In this document: positions 18,701-26,488 of the stretch, piece by piece
How positions within the stretch are numbered: position 1 is the first letter of the stretch
How the letters are laid out: each line of letters begins with the position of its first letter
Assembly: GCA_934271655.1 (NCBI GenBank)
Contig: CAKQRW010000020.1
Coordinates: 1 to 52,094 of the forward strand
Length of the DNA stretch: 52,094 bases
Source of the DNA: an uncultured Bacteroidaceae bacterium
Lineage (GTDB): Bacteria > Bacteroidota > Bacteroidia > Bacteroidales > Bacteroidaceae
Direction: 5' to 3'
Program-made: the position numbers and the translations under genes
The notes under the pieces: generated by a model
What the model was told of the DNA's origin: nothing
The model's input: the letters and a program-made list of their open reading frames with translations, nothing else
The model's database searches: none

Positions 18701-18855
18701 AGCGGTATAGTACATTGTCCATTTGCCGAGATGTCGAACCATGTGCCTTTGACATCGTCCTCATTGGGCTGGTCGTCTGAGGCAGGATTGGCAGCATACG
18801 TTGGCAAAGCCGCCGCCATCACCATCGACAAGAAAAAAGATGTAATTTTTCTCAT
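15613..18855 (-). CDS. Large secreted modular protein B (InlB-type repeats, shared module, C-terminal tail)
   Basis: 1080 residues with a signal peptide nearly identical to that of paralogue A (MRKITSFFLSM). Residues about 35-285 form beta-rich domains I do not recognise. Two divergent InlB B-type repeats follow (about 285-445; YKVESVDLNV, SFIMPAGDVTINATF and TFTMPAGNVTVSATF). After that come a lectin-like domain (about 455-600; DYVIYNVATGKYLGG), a carbohydrate-binding-like domain (about 605-765; NGTYAVTAQGFYRYNN), the module shared exactly with paralogue A (770-899), a further beta domain, and the tail GKYMENGKIVIVKNG. No catalytic motif is visible. It lies 437 bp upstream of gene A and 559 bp downstream of the GH128-like gene, and has its own terminator. 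A surface or secreted glycan-binding or adhesive role is inference only. Confidence 0.85.
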   Translation of the reverse strand: MRKITSFFLSMVMAAALPTYAANPASDDQPNEDDVKGTWFDISANGQCTIPLPADTKYICTFAGQWGAITPSVADFDPETDEKVFIKFAEALTCNFNMPWKNSEDQQKWGFGIDCIGKTEVSIDVDQVIKGFSIQNVQPSDQPQPSFTITEGYVLKKSGEEVAIGPWTAGWNTSVTADAKIKSGQATIKGQWSGINVSNDIIGMDGPKKLRIYTNSDITDFPIQWCIKKADDTDAWPPVGKVNANYAETVIKDNIKSIYLQYTGQEPGTIDIKAITWEKLATYGVTVAEGIENGMVTVAASEGYEGENISFTVTPAEGYKVESVDLNVDNSVLPCIPAENGVYSFIMPAGDVTINATFAEDVIAPTSYVVSVAEDIENGTVTVDPAEAAEGETVTITATPADGYKLESVSVKNGEDDVEVAEDNTFTMPAGNVTVSATFVTAGDPVMPAEPAEVEIAAGDYVIYNVATGKYLGGANAWGTQASLLDHATIFTVAKLEDGTYTLDSHTYNNATNHFLGDGAYIDSPAAGFKFYCATGELSADKVVIALDKDNAFGAPAEGNIVATGLAWTDKNAEWELVSVDDLVSALEKDLYDDATFLLKNASISRNLYNAKFEKAWEGDEFAVGGANENMNAEKWGGNSEVFDVHQTISIPNGTYAVTAQGFYRYNNTTGNTNDVAIAAHADGTEKIYSFLYANDKEVALKSIADDEAAAALESLPFSQTDASAAFGKGLYNNKLEVEVTDGTLTIGIKKTQHIGTDWTIWDNFTITKIEKQPTPEIAATVENAALAVADDEAISEEDGTFKVAFTYNATVPETAQMASGELAYTVTAEGKEPITGTTDFDVDSESRNIYVKGLDYDTEYTLTVNSIKIADMDLETFESKDIYAKTYEDGELACTFKTNAKAEEPEENLVEIAQTDDTNLPSEGFTYRAQKTEGEGYTEYTFGGNICVAFKMLNVDVRGCDKIIIKFAEPTPANLKASFAAADSQDNFDVEEGTTELVMDLTDSRCNVVDGHIGQICLLTIFGADGTKAKVAGVYKHVVDTSVDGIDAVKAANGKYMENGKIVIVKNGKKISVAGFGIK
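16160..16546 (-). repeat. Identical 387-bp module, copy 2
   Basis: Partner of 12057-12443, same orientation, no difference seen over 129 codons. The borders are sharp: neighbouring bases diverge immediately. Confidence 0.95.
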
Positions 18856-19414
18856 AGACTAAAGAATTTAATTGATAGATAATGTTAATAAAAAATGTTT
18901 ACTGACTTTCTGTATTGATTTTCTTCAGGTGATATGTATCATTCTCTAATTGAAGATGCAAGGCAAGGAGCCAAACATGTAGCCTTATGCATACATTTTC
19001 AGTTAGTAACGTTTTCGATTGCAAATAAACAAAAAATAATCCACATAAGGTGTATGAAATAAAAAAAATATGCCATTTATGGCAAATTATTTTTTATTCA
19101 TGGTCCGAAACTCATAATAACATGCCTTTTCTTGATTTTCAATCTTCAGGCAAGGATATTTCTGTTTAGGCTGAGCACAGCTATGAAAATGAAGAAGTGG
19201 CGCACCAAAAGCCTTGCAACTTTCAGCACGCCACTTCGTATCATAAATAGGTGGTCACGATTATTTTATTGGACCGAAGTAAGCCACTCTCAAACGTGCA
19301 TGCCACTTATAATGAATGCGACATATAATAGCTTCTTATATAAAAGCGACATATAATAAATGAAAGCGACATAAGTAGCTGCGCATCGGCGCCATACCAG
19401 TGGCATGCGCAAGA
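18856..19414. other. Intergenic region between modular protein B and the GH128-like gene
   Basis: 559 bp, AT-rich, without a credible gene. It holds the likely promoter of protein B near 19019-19030 (TTGCAAATAAAC on +, shared with protein A). Three short direct repeats of GCGACATATAATA (19318-19330, 19346-19358, and GCGACATAAGTA at 19366-19377) lie near the 3' end of the GH128-like gene. An imperfect hairpin (TGCGCA arms, about 19380-19411) may end that gene's transcript. Confidence 0.6.
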
Positions 19415-22400
19415 CTACCTGACACTCAGACCAGACACGCCCGTCTTGACGCCGTTCTTCACAACAACGACCTTTCGGCCCTCGACATATTTGCCATTGG
19501 CAGTCTTGACAGTCTTGCCAGTTCCAATAGCATCCACGCCAGTAGGCACAGACTCTCTCTTATACGTGAGAGCAAAGTCATCGACGCTCCACCACGCTGT
19601 CTCGGAAGGATTGACAAAAGCCTTTATCTCGAGTTGGTCACCGCGCTTCAGCTGGAAAGGTTCGGTAGCAAGCCTCATCCATCCGTTCTTGTACTGGCTT
19701 CCGTCGGGCGAAGTGTTGCCCACACCAGCCAACGTCACAGTATGGTCCGCTGTGCCATCAGCACCTGTGACCGTAGCCTGCAGCGAGACGACAACGCCTG
19801 CTGTAGCCCTGACGAGCGCGCTGAGTGTGTACTCACCCTCAGGCACCACGCCAAGAGACTGTGTCACAGACGATGAGTAAGCTGCGTTCTTCCAAAAGTC
19901 AAAATACTTGTTGGAAGCATCGCCGTCGGCGGCCTCGCCACTCTTCACCTCTACATTCTCCACCTTCCACATGTCGGCCGTGCCACGGCTGCTGCCAGCG
20001 TTGGCTATAAGGCCAGAAGCGTCTCTGGTGCCGTCAGCCTCATCAACCCAAGGCAGACGAGCGGCAAGAGCATCATCAGCCTTCCGCAAGAGAGCTTCAC
20101 TCTGTCCCTGGGCCACATCATCCACCTCGCCAAGATACTCCAGCTTGAAGTCATCGGCTCCTGCCCATCGGCCTCCCATCTTGCCTATGTTGCGTATGCC
20201 GACGCGCATCTTGCCGTCAGACACCAAGATAGAGTCCACTACCGTGCGGTTGCTGTAGTCTATCTCGCTGTCCTTTGTCACAGGAGAGAAGAAGAGCGAG
20301 CCTCCTGCCACAGCGTACAGACCCATATTGCCATTCACAGAGGCACCTGCCTCGCCATTGGCCGAGTTGAAGCATGCAGCAGACAGGCGGTACACTCCAT
20401 CAGGCAGCCCCCCTATGTCCTGGTAATAATTGAAGTCGATGGCAGAGGCTGTGGGTCCCCACACCTCAAAATAGGTGTCGCCCGAATCGGCCTTCGTGAA
20501 ACCGTTGGCTGCGTTGCGTACGCATATCCAGCCATCCACGGCAGACTTGCTGGTGGCATACACGCCAGGATTGACGATGTATCCCGCGTCCGACTCCATG
20601 CTTGAAGCCTCGCCGCCATAAATGGTGTATGCCTTCACACGGAACACGTCTGTCTCGCGGTCGTAATCGTCCAGGGTGACAGACACCGTGAATGATTTGC
20701 TGTCCATCTCTGGCCTCTTGTCGAAAGTATATATGTCAGTCCAGCCGCCATCTGTCTTGCGCTGGATGACCAGGTGGTCTGTGGCATCACCATTAGGATT
20801 GCCTATAGTAAACTCCAGAGTGTTGTCCGTACCATTCACCTTATATTCGAGCGTAGGCTCTTTCACTCCAGGTGCCCACCACACAGGTTCCTTTGTGGCA
20901 TTGGCATGATAGGCGAAGGTGGAGCGGTGGTCGCGATACACCTGGCCTGCAGGTGTGATGCCTCCATCTTTATAATACATCCACGCCCAGTAGTTGTCGT
21001 AGGAGTAGATGGCGTACCGCTCCACATAGTCACACTCCTCCAGCTTCTGCAGCAACACTTGAAGGTACTTGCGGTATGTGCCATACTTGTCGCTGTACTT
21101 GTCCCAGCTTTCGCCCCATGAGGAGCCAATCTCCATCTCGGTCAGCCACACCGGTCGGCCCGTGTTGCTGTAGATGCTTTTGCATTGCGAGGCAAACCAG
21201 TTGGCATAGTCGGTCTCGCTGCGTCCACCGATATCCCAATAGGCATGAGTGACAGCGAAGTCGCAGCGGTAGGCCATGTCATCTACATGCCCGAAATAGT
21301 TGGTGAGATAACTGAAGTCTGTGGGCTGTGGAGAACCTATGCGTCCTCCGCCCGCAAGGAAGTCGGGAGTGACGGTACATGCCGTCCACTCGTTGATGGT
21401 GCCGCCGCATGAGCACTTGTCGCTTGTATGCTGCTCTGCATGCTCAGGCTCATTGAGCGACAGAGAGGCAGAAGCAGTCCTGCTGTTGACCTCGCCAGCG
21501 CTTGGCCAGTAGCGGTGCTGGCGGCAAGGCACATACTCCATGTTCTGCGATGAGCTGTAGCCAGCTCCCCATGACCAGTACCATGAGGCTCTCAGGTCGC
21601 CGCCATGGCTGGCTCCCTTAGTGTCGGCCCATCCTTTCTTGGAGAGATACTGCCAGCGCTTCACGTTGACGGAAGAGACGCGCTTGGTCAGAGCCTTCGG
21701 CAGCGTGACATGCAGGTCGGTATGGTCAGCCACATACACGCGGCTGTAGCCCGATCCGCTGCGGCCTGTGGCAAGCGTGGCCATGTGTCCTCGCTTCAAG
21801 ACGAAAGATGTCATCGTGTTGCTCTGCGAGGCGAGGTCGGAATGGTTGGCCACTCCGAGGGTAAAGTCTCCGTCGGTGCCGCTGCATGCCATCACTGTCT
21901 CAGGCAGAGGGATGAGTGCTGTGCCGTTGAGGAAGATGGCCAGCCGGCAGTTGACATTGCTTTGGGCGGCTTTTCCCTTTACCGTGACATACCGCATGTA
22001 TGACGAAGCAACCTGCGATGGCGTCACATTATCGAAGATGAGCCATGTGTCCTCACTACCGAGATTGACGGTAGCCGTGCCCTGCATAGGTGTGTCGTTG
22101 CATGTAATGTGTATGTCAATAGCATCGGAACGGTCTATGGCCATATCCTTGAGTTGGCAGTAGTCTATTTCTCTGACGCCCTGTGCATTGGTGTATTCTG
22201 CAGAGGCATAAGCCCATCTGGCCGAGTTCCATGAGTCGCCGATGGCAGGAATGGCTGTCATCTGTGAGTGGCTTCCCTTGGGCTTGTCGTAGTAGACCGA
22301 CACATATGCGTTGCCCTTGGCCGCTCCGTCCACGCCCACATACTTGCTGTTTTTCTTGTTGGTGAGGTAGACATAGGTGCCTTCGTCCATCTTCCAGCAG

Positions 22401-22747
22401 AAGCGGTCTTCTGTCTTCTTGGCTGTTTCAAAGACTATGGAATAGCCATTGGAGCCACTGGCTGCGAGATACTTGCCTGAGCTTTTCTGGCGCAGGAGCA
22501 CATAGCCGTCCTTGCCCGACGACTCCGCGACGAAGATGTAGCTGTCATGGGCAGCATTGATGCCGTAGGCTGAAAGGGCTGGTGCTGTGCCATCGGCATT
22601 GCTGCCGAGAAGCTTCTCGTAGATGTTGAGCCAGATGAAATACTCTGTGTCTGCTTTCAGAATTGCCGAGGCAGGAAAGGCAAGAAACAGCGCAATGGCC
22701 ATAAGAGCCATGCGCATAAAGGAGTGACGTGTTTGTTTAGTTAGCAT
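19415..22747 (-). CDS. Secreted GH128-like glycoside hydrolase (putative endo-beta-1,3-glucanase)
   Basis: 1110 residues with a signal peptide (MRMALMAIALFLAFPASA; a start at the eleventh codon is also possible). The N-terminal 160 residues form a trefoil-like, lectin-type domain. Residues about 385-620 match the Asl1-like GH128 catalytic core: WYWSWGAGYSSS, then LNEPEHAEQ with the probable acid/base Glu433, HAYWDIGGRSETDYANWF, and VWLTEMEIGSSWG with the probable nucleophile Glu537. The 104-residue spacing of the two glutamates fits the family. Two or more beta-sandwich domains follow (about 650-1065), then a tail GKYVEGRKVVVVKNG related to that of the two modular neighbours. Characterised GH128 enzymes cut beta-1,3-glucans; extension of that activity to this protein is inference. 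Oriented with modular proteins B and A and the HTCS. Confidence 0.85.
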   Translation of the reverse strand: MLTKQTRHSFMRMALMAIALFLAFPASAILKADTEYFIWLNIYEKLLGSNADGTAPALSAYGINAAHDSYIFVAESSGKDGYVLLRQKSSGKYLAASGSNGYSIVFETAKKTEDRFCWKMDEGTYVYLTNKKNSKYVGVDGAAKGNAYVSVYYDKPKGSHSQMTAIPAIGDSWNSARWAYASAEYTNAQGVREIDYCQLKDMAIDRSDAIDIHITCNDTPMQGTATVNLGSEDTWLIFDNVTPSQVASSYMRYVTVKGKAAQSNVNCRLAIFLNGTALIPLPETVMACSGTDGDFTLGVANHSDLASQSNTMTSFVLKRGHMATLATGRSGSGYSRVYVADHTDLHVTLPKALTKRVSSVNVKRWQYLSKKGWADTKGASHGGDLRASWYWSWGAGYSSSQNMEYVPCRQHRYWPSAGEVNSRTASASLSLNEPEHAEQHTSDKCSCGGTINEWTACTVTPDFLAGGGRIGSPQPTDFSYLTNYFGHVDDMAYRCDFAVTHAYWDIGGRSETDYANWFASQCKSIYSNTGRPVWLTEMEIGSSWGESWDKYSDKYGTYRKYLQVLLQKLEECDYVERYAIYSYDNYWAWMYYKDGGITPAGQVYRDHRSTFAYHANATKEPVWWAPGVKEPTLEYKVNGTDNTLEFTIGNPNGDATDHLVIQRKTDGGWTDIYTFDKRPEMDSKSFTVSVTLDDYDRETDVFRVKAYTIYGGEASSMESDAGYIVNPGVYATSKSAVDGWICVRNAANGFTKADSGDTYFEVWGPTASAIDFNYYQDIGGLPDGVYRLSAACFNSANGEAGASVNGNMGLYAVAGGSLFFSPVTKDSEIDYSNRTVVDSILVSDGKMRVGIRNIGKMGGRWAGADDFKLEYLGEVDDVAQGQSEALLRKADDALAARLPWVDEADGTRDASGLIANAGSSRGTADMWKVENVEVKSGEAADGDASNKYFDFWKNAAYSSSVTQSLGVVPEGEYTLSALVRATAGVVVSLQATVTGADGTADHTVTLAGVGNTSPDGSQYKNGWMRLATEPFQLKRGDQLEIKAFVNPSETAWWSVDDFALTYKRESVPTGVDAIGTGKTVKTANGKYVEGRKVVVVKNGVKTGVSGLSVR

Positions 22748-22774
22748 AGTTGGTTTTAGTTAATTATAATATTG

Positions 22775-22855
22775 AGGCTATAGAAACTATAGAGGCTATA
22801 GGGATTCTCGTCAGACATTTCCAACAAGAAGGCTATAGAAACTATAGAGACTATA
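22775..22855. repeat. Direct repeat flanking the priA 3' end
   Basis: AGGCTATAGAAACTATAGAG occurs at 22775-22794 and again at 22830-22849, each followed by a further, slightly different CTATA stretch. The second copy runs into the priA stop codon. No function assigned. Confidence 0.8.
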
Positions 22856-24872
22856 TAGGGTCCACATCATAGTAAATGTAGAGGTTGCGTCCGGCAGCCG
22901 TGGCGAGCATCTGCTGCTGTATGGCCGTAAGAGCCGTGCGTACCTGAGGCACAGAAGCGTCCAGCTCTATCTTTATCATCATCTTGCGTATGTAGAGAGA
23001 CTGCACCCGTGCCACAGGCGGGCGGTCAGGGCCGAGCACCCTTTCACCAAAGACGGCGCGGAGGCGGTTGCCCATGTCGTCGGCCAGATGGTCCAGGAGC
23101 TTGTCATCCCGATGCTTCATGTACACGTATATCAGGCGGTAGAAGGGGGGATAATGGAACATCTGGCGCTCCAGCATCTGCTCGTAAAACATGTGCCAGT
23201 AATCGTTGTGGGTGATGTGTGCGATGATGGGGCTGTCGGCCGAGCGTGTCTGCAAGATGACCAGTCCCCTGCCCTGGCTGCGCCCTGCCCTGCCTGCCAC
23301 CTGGTTCAGGGTCTGGAAAGCATGCTCATAACTGCGGAAGTCGGGGATGTTGAGCATGGTGTCGGCATTGAGAATGCCGACCACCGACACATTGTCGAAA
23401 TCAAGTCCCTTAGTCACCATCTGCGTGCCTATGAGTATGTCTGCGTCATGATGGGCAAAGGCGTTGATGATCTCCTCATAGCGCTTGCGCGTGGTGGCGG
23501 TGTCGAGATCCATGCGCAGGGTCTTGGCCTCAGGAAAGAGCTTGGAGATATTCTCCTCCACCTTCTCCGTGCCGATGCCCACATCGGTGAAGTGCGTCTC
23601 CTCGCATGCGGGACATTTGTCGGGAATGCGGACAGTGTGCCCGCAATAGTGGCATACCAGCGTGCCCTGCTTCTTGTGAAGCGTGAGCGTCACATCGCAA
23701 TGCGGACAACGGGGCACCCATCCGCATGTCTTGCACTCTATGAAGCTTGAGAAGCCTCGTCTGTTCTGAAACAGTATGACCTGCTCCTGGCGCGCGAGGG
23801 CTTCGCTGATGACCTCGATGAGGCGCGGAGAGAAGGGCCCCTTCATCTGCTTTTTGCGCTTGGCCTCCTTGATGTCGACCACCTCGACGGTGGGGAGCTG
23901 CATATCTCTGTGACGCTGGGTGAGCTGCACATAGCCATACTTGCCCTTGCGGGCAAGATGATAGACCTCGAAGCTTGGCGTGGCTGTGCCGAGCAGGGTC
24001 TTGGCGCCTGTCATGTGGCCAAGCATGATGGCGGCGTTGCGCCCATTGTAGCGCGGAGCCGGATCCTGCTGCTTATAACTCTGCTCATGCTCCTCGTCCA
24101 CTATGACCAATCCGAGATTGCTGAATGGCAGGAAGAGTCCGGAACGGGCGCTGAGCACAAGCTTGTAGGGCATGGAGGACAGCTGGCGCTTGTACACTTC
24201 CAGCCTCTGCGCATCGCTGAACTTGGAATGGTACACGCCCATGTCGTCACCAAAGAAATGGCGGAGACGCTCCATAATCTGTGTGGTCAGGGCTATCTCT
24301 GGCAGGAGATACAGCACCTGCTTGCCCATCTTGATATATTTGTCTATCAGATGGATATATATCTCCGTCTTACCCGACGAGGTGACTCCATGAAGGAGTG
24401 TGATGTCTTTCTCCACAAACGACTGCTCTACATCCTCCATCGCCTTGGCCTGGTAGGGGTTGAGGGTGTTGAGCGACAGAAGTTCGCAGGCTGCCACCAC
24501 AGGAGCCGCAGCCTGCCTCTTTCTGTTTTTTTCCTTCAGCGCGGCTTTATCCTGCGGCTTCATGGCGGCAGGCATGGCGCATCTCATGACATCGCCAAGC
24601 GGACACATGTAATACTGCGCCATCCATTGCCAGAAGCGGAACTGCGTCTCGTTGACCACAGGGGCGCTGTCGAGCACCTCCATGATGGCTTTCACCTCCA
24701 CCCCTTCAGGGCAGCGGTCGTGTACGGTGAGCACCACACCTGTATGTATCTTGTTTTTCCCAAGCGGCACAACGACACGACAGCCTCGCATAACTTGCTG
24801 GACCATCGTCTCTGGCACAAGATACGTGAAGCTGTCGAACGCTATTGGTAGAATAATATCTGCGTATTTCAA
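22851..24872 (-). CDS. priA: Primosomal replication-restart helicase PriA, short form
   Basis: ATP-dependent helicase that reloads the replication machinery at stalled forks. The 673 residues contain the N-terminal DNA-binding domain (1-115, YADIILPIAFDSFTYLVP), Walker A GVTSSGKTEIY with Lys168, the DEEH box (VIVDEEHEQSYK), the zinc-binding domain with eight cysteines (CKTCGWVPRCPHC and CHYCGHTVRIPDKCPAC) and helicase motifs up to QVAGRAGRSQGRG. It is short for the family: the Walker lysine of E. coli PriA is Lys230, and Bacteroides homologues are, from memory, about 800 residues. The missing part lies between MPAAMKPQ and NTLNPYQ, where the winged-helix domain normally sits; only a Lys/Arg/Ala-rich linker remains. 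The reading frame is continuous and all catalytic motifs are intact, so I read it as a real domain loss. Confidence 0.95.
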   Translation of the reverse strand: MKYADIILPIAFDSFTYLVPETMVQQVMRGCRVVVPLGKNKIHTGVVLTVHDRCPEGVEVKAIMEVLDSAPVVNETQFRFWQWMAQYYMCPLGDVMRCAMPAAMKPQDKAALKEKNRKRQAAAPVVAACELLSLNTLNPYQAKAMEDVEQSFVEKDITLLHGVTSSGKTEIYIHLIDKYIKMGKQVLYLLPEIALTTQIMERLRHFFGDDMGVYHSKFSDAQRLEVYKRQLSSMPYKLVLSARSGLFLPFSNLGLVIVDEEHEQSYKQQDPAPRYNGRNAAIMLGHMTGAKTLLGTATPSFEVYHLARKGKYGYVQLTQRHRDMQLPTVEVVDIKEAKRKKQMKGPFSPRLIEVISEALARQEQVILFQNRRGFSSFIECKTCGWVPRCPHCDVTLTLHKKQGTLVCHYCGHTVRIPDKCPACEETHFTDVGIGTEKVEENISKLFPEAKTLRMDLDTATTRKRYEEIINAFAHHDADILIGTQMVTKGLDFDNVSVVGILNADTMLNIPDFRSYEHAFQTLNQVAGRAGRSQGRGLVILQTRSADSPIIAHITHNDYWHMFYEQMLERQMFHYPPFYRLIYVYMKHRDDKLLDHLADDMGNRLRAVFGERVLGPDRPPVARVQSLYIRKMMIKIELDASVPQVRTALTAIQQQMLATAAGRNLYIYYDVDPI

Positions 24873-24935
24873 AGGATGTTGTCTTTTTTATTGAGAGCTC
24901 GAACGGCACGGGCGCCTGCCCGCCGCTTCTCCCTA

Positions 24936-25577
24936 TCAGAACAAGTATGTAAGGGATATCTGGTGGGTATTGTTTTTCAGCTTGTTCTTGAAAGCCTTGT
25001 TGGCAACATTCATCACGTTTGTCTCTGCTGTGTTGCCTATGCCTATGTTGTAGTTGTAGCCCACGCGCACATGCTTGAGGACTGTGGCTCCTGCTCCTAC
25101 ATTCCATGAGAACTCCGACTTCTTCAGTTCCCATCCGTCGTCAAGGGTGCTGAGTTTCCATTTTCTGTCGCCCACATTCCATGAGAACTGAGGTCCTGTG
25201 GCAAGATAGACGCTGGCAAGACTGCTGAAGCCGATGGTGTATTTCACGTTGATAGGAAGGTCCACATAGTGAAGTGTCTTGTTAGACTCCAGCAACTCGC
25301 CATCTGTGGCCTTGTCTGAGAGACCCACCACCTTGTTGTCGTAGAGGAGGGAGATGTCTGCCCCAAGTCCAGCCAAAGGTATAGTGACATCGGCTGTGAG
25401 ACCCGCAAAGAAGCCTGTGCGGTTGTCGGCTGAGAGATTGTTCTTCAAGTCTCCCTTCAGGCTTACTGAGTTGACGTTTAGTCCGGCCTTCACACCAAAC
25501 TTGACCTGAGCCTGTGATGGAAGGGCTACAATAAAGGCAGCCACGAGGACGGCCAAGGTTACAATGTTCTTTTTCAT
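24936..25577 (-). CDS. Small outer-membrane beta-barrel protein (PorT/OmpW-like fold)
   Basis: 213 residues with a signal peptide ending in SQAQ, then GVKAGLNVNSV, the characteristic opening of the outer-membrane beta-barrel family called PorT-like or OMP_b-brl_2. Alternating beta-strands continue to the end (VGYNYNIGIG, QISLTYLF), and the last residue is phenylalanine, as expected for insertion by the BAM machinery. It lies 63 bp beyond the start of priA on the same strand. Such proteins are abundant in Bacteroidetes and mostly without known function, so no specific role is proposed. On the - strand upstream, TTACTTTG (about 25676-25683) may be part of its promoter. Confidence 0.85.
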   Translation of the reverse strand: MKKNIVTLAVLVAAFIVALPSQAQVKFGVKAGLNVNSVSLKGDLKNNLSADNRTGFFAGLTADVTIPLAGLGADISLLYDNKVVGLSDKATDGELLESNKTLHYVDLPINVKYTIGFSSLASVYLATGPQFSWNVGDRKWKLSTLDDGWELKKSEFSWNVGAGATVLKHVRVGYNYNIGIGNTAETNVMNVANKAFKNKLKNNTHQISLTYLF

Positions 25578-26388
25578 AAGAAATATTCTGATTATTATTG
25601 TTTTGTATTTTATTTCCCCTTGTTTTGTATTTGGTTTTTCTTCGCTTTACATCCGACTTAGATTGTTCACCATGGCAAAGTAAACGATTTTTTTTCTAAC
25701 TGAGAAACTTTCAAGAAGAAAAAACGTCACTTCATCGGAAAAAAGTTTCTCTATCGCATGCTTTGCTATTGTCTTGACTCATGTTTTCACATGGAGCCAA
25801 GCGGCTCTGCGGCATCTGCATGTGTCCATTCTGGCTTTGCTGATTTTGGCTCTTTAGTCCATTTACGATGGTCGCGAGCATTTCTCGGCATAGTGTTTAC
25901 GCCGTCATCATGCCTGTCATTTCATGTATGCTATACCCTTCTTGGCCATCAAGCAAATCCAAAACGAATACTAAACGGACACTGAGCAGATACTAAAACT
26001 TCTCACAACCGTCATCATGACATTCCTTTGCCGTCACAAGAGGTCTTGTGTGTTAAAGACATGGCGCAAATGCAAGAACCTTTGAGGCCAGCGGCAAGAC
26101 AGCACTAGACTGATGACTAAACAACGGTCTCAGACCCTACCACGCCCGCCACCACTACTGGATGATGAGATAGTGAAAAGACATGGAGGCATCAGCTCAT
26201 ATGGAAGGGAAAAACATTGAGAATTTTGTATATATATTGTACGCATATAGGCTGGCATTGTAAAATCGGGGATTGCAACACACTTTCCCCCACCACATAC
26301 ACAACACATTATAGTGCGCATTTTCAGAGTCTTAGCAACGCACTAACAGTACTGTTGATAACTTTTTTGAAAATAATCAGCATAAAAG
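25578..26388. other. Long intergenic region upstream of mraZ
   Basis: About 810 bp between the divergent barrel-protein gene and the mraZ promoter. The first 100 bp are the AT-rich 5' region of the barrel gene, with two TTTTGTATTT direct repeats. The remainder has only short open frames with no recognisable composition or homology. I see no RNA gene, insertion sequence or clear regulatory structure in it. Confidence 0.5.
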
Positions 26389-26419
26389 TGGGGGATTGTG
26401 GGGAAAATCCGTATATTTG
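26389..26419 (+). promoter_or_regulatory. mraZ promoter with two TGGGG operator repeats
   Basis: TATATTTG at 26412-26419 matches the -7 consensus TAnnTTTG. Two TGGGG repeats at 26389-26393 and 26399-26403, separated by five bases (GATTG), overlap the -33 region. MraZ is known to bind TGGGN direct repeats separated by 5 bp in its own promoter, so this is very probably the autoregulatory site. Confidence 0.8.
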
Positions 26420-26488
26420 CACAAATTTTCAATAACTGTACAGAAGAAATCACTTAATTCAACGACGCAAAAGAGCCGAACAATAAGT

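Noticed and set aside
19190..19235. AAGTGGCG/CGCCACTT inverted repeat as an insertion-sequence end
   Set aside because: Arms are only eight bases or so, there is no transposase, and no second copy in the window.
25758..25985. 75-codon open frame in the gap before mraZ
   Set aside because: No recognisable domain, signal or membrane pattern, and no promoter box; indistinguishable from chance.
26396..26488. Upstream start for mraZ
   Set aside because: Would place the start codon inside the -7/-33 promoter region and adds residues that are foreign to the family.
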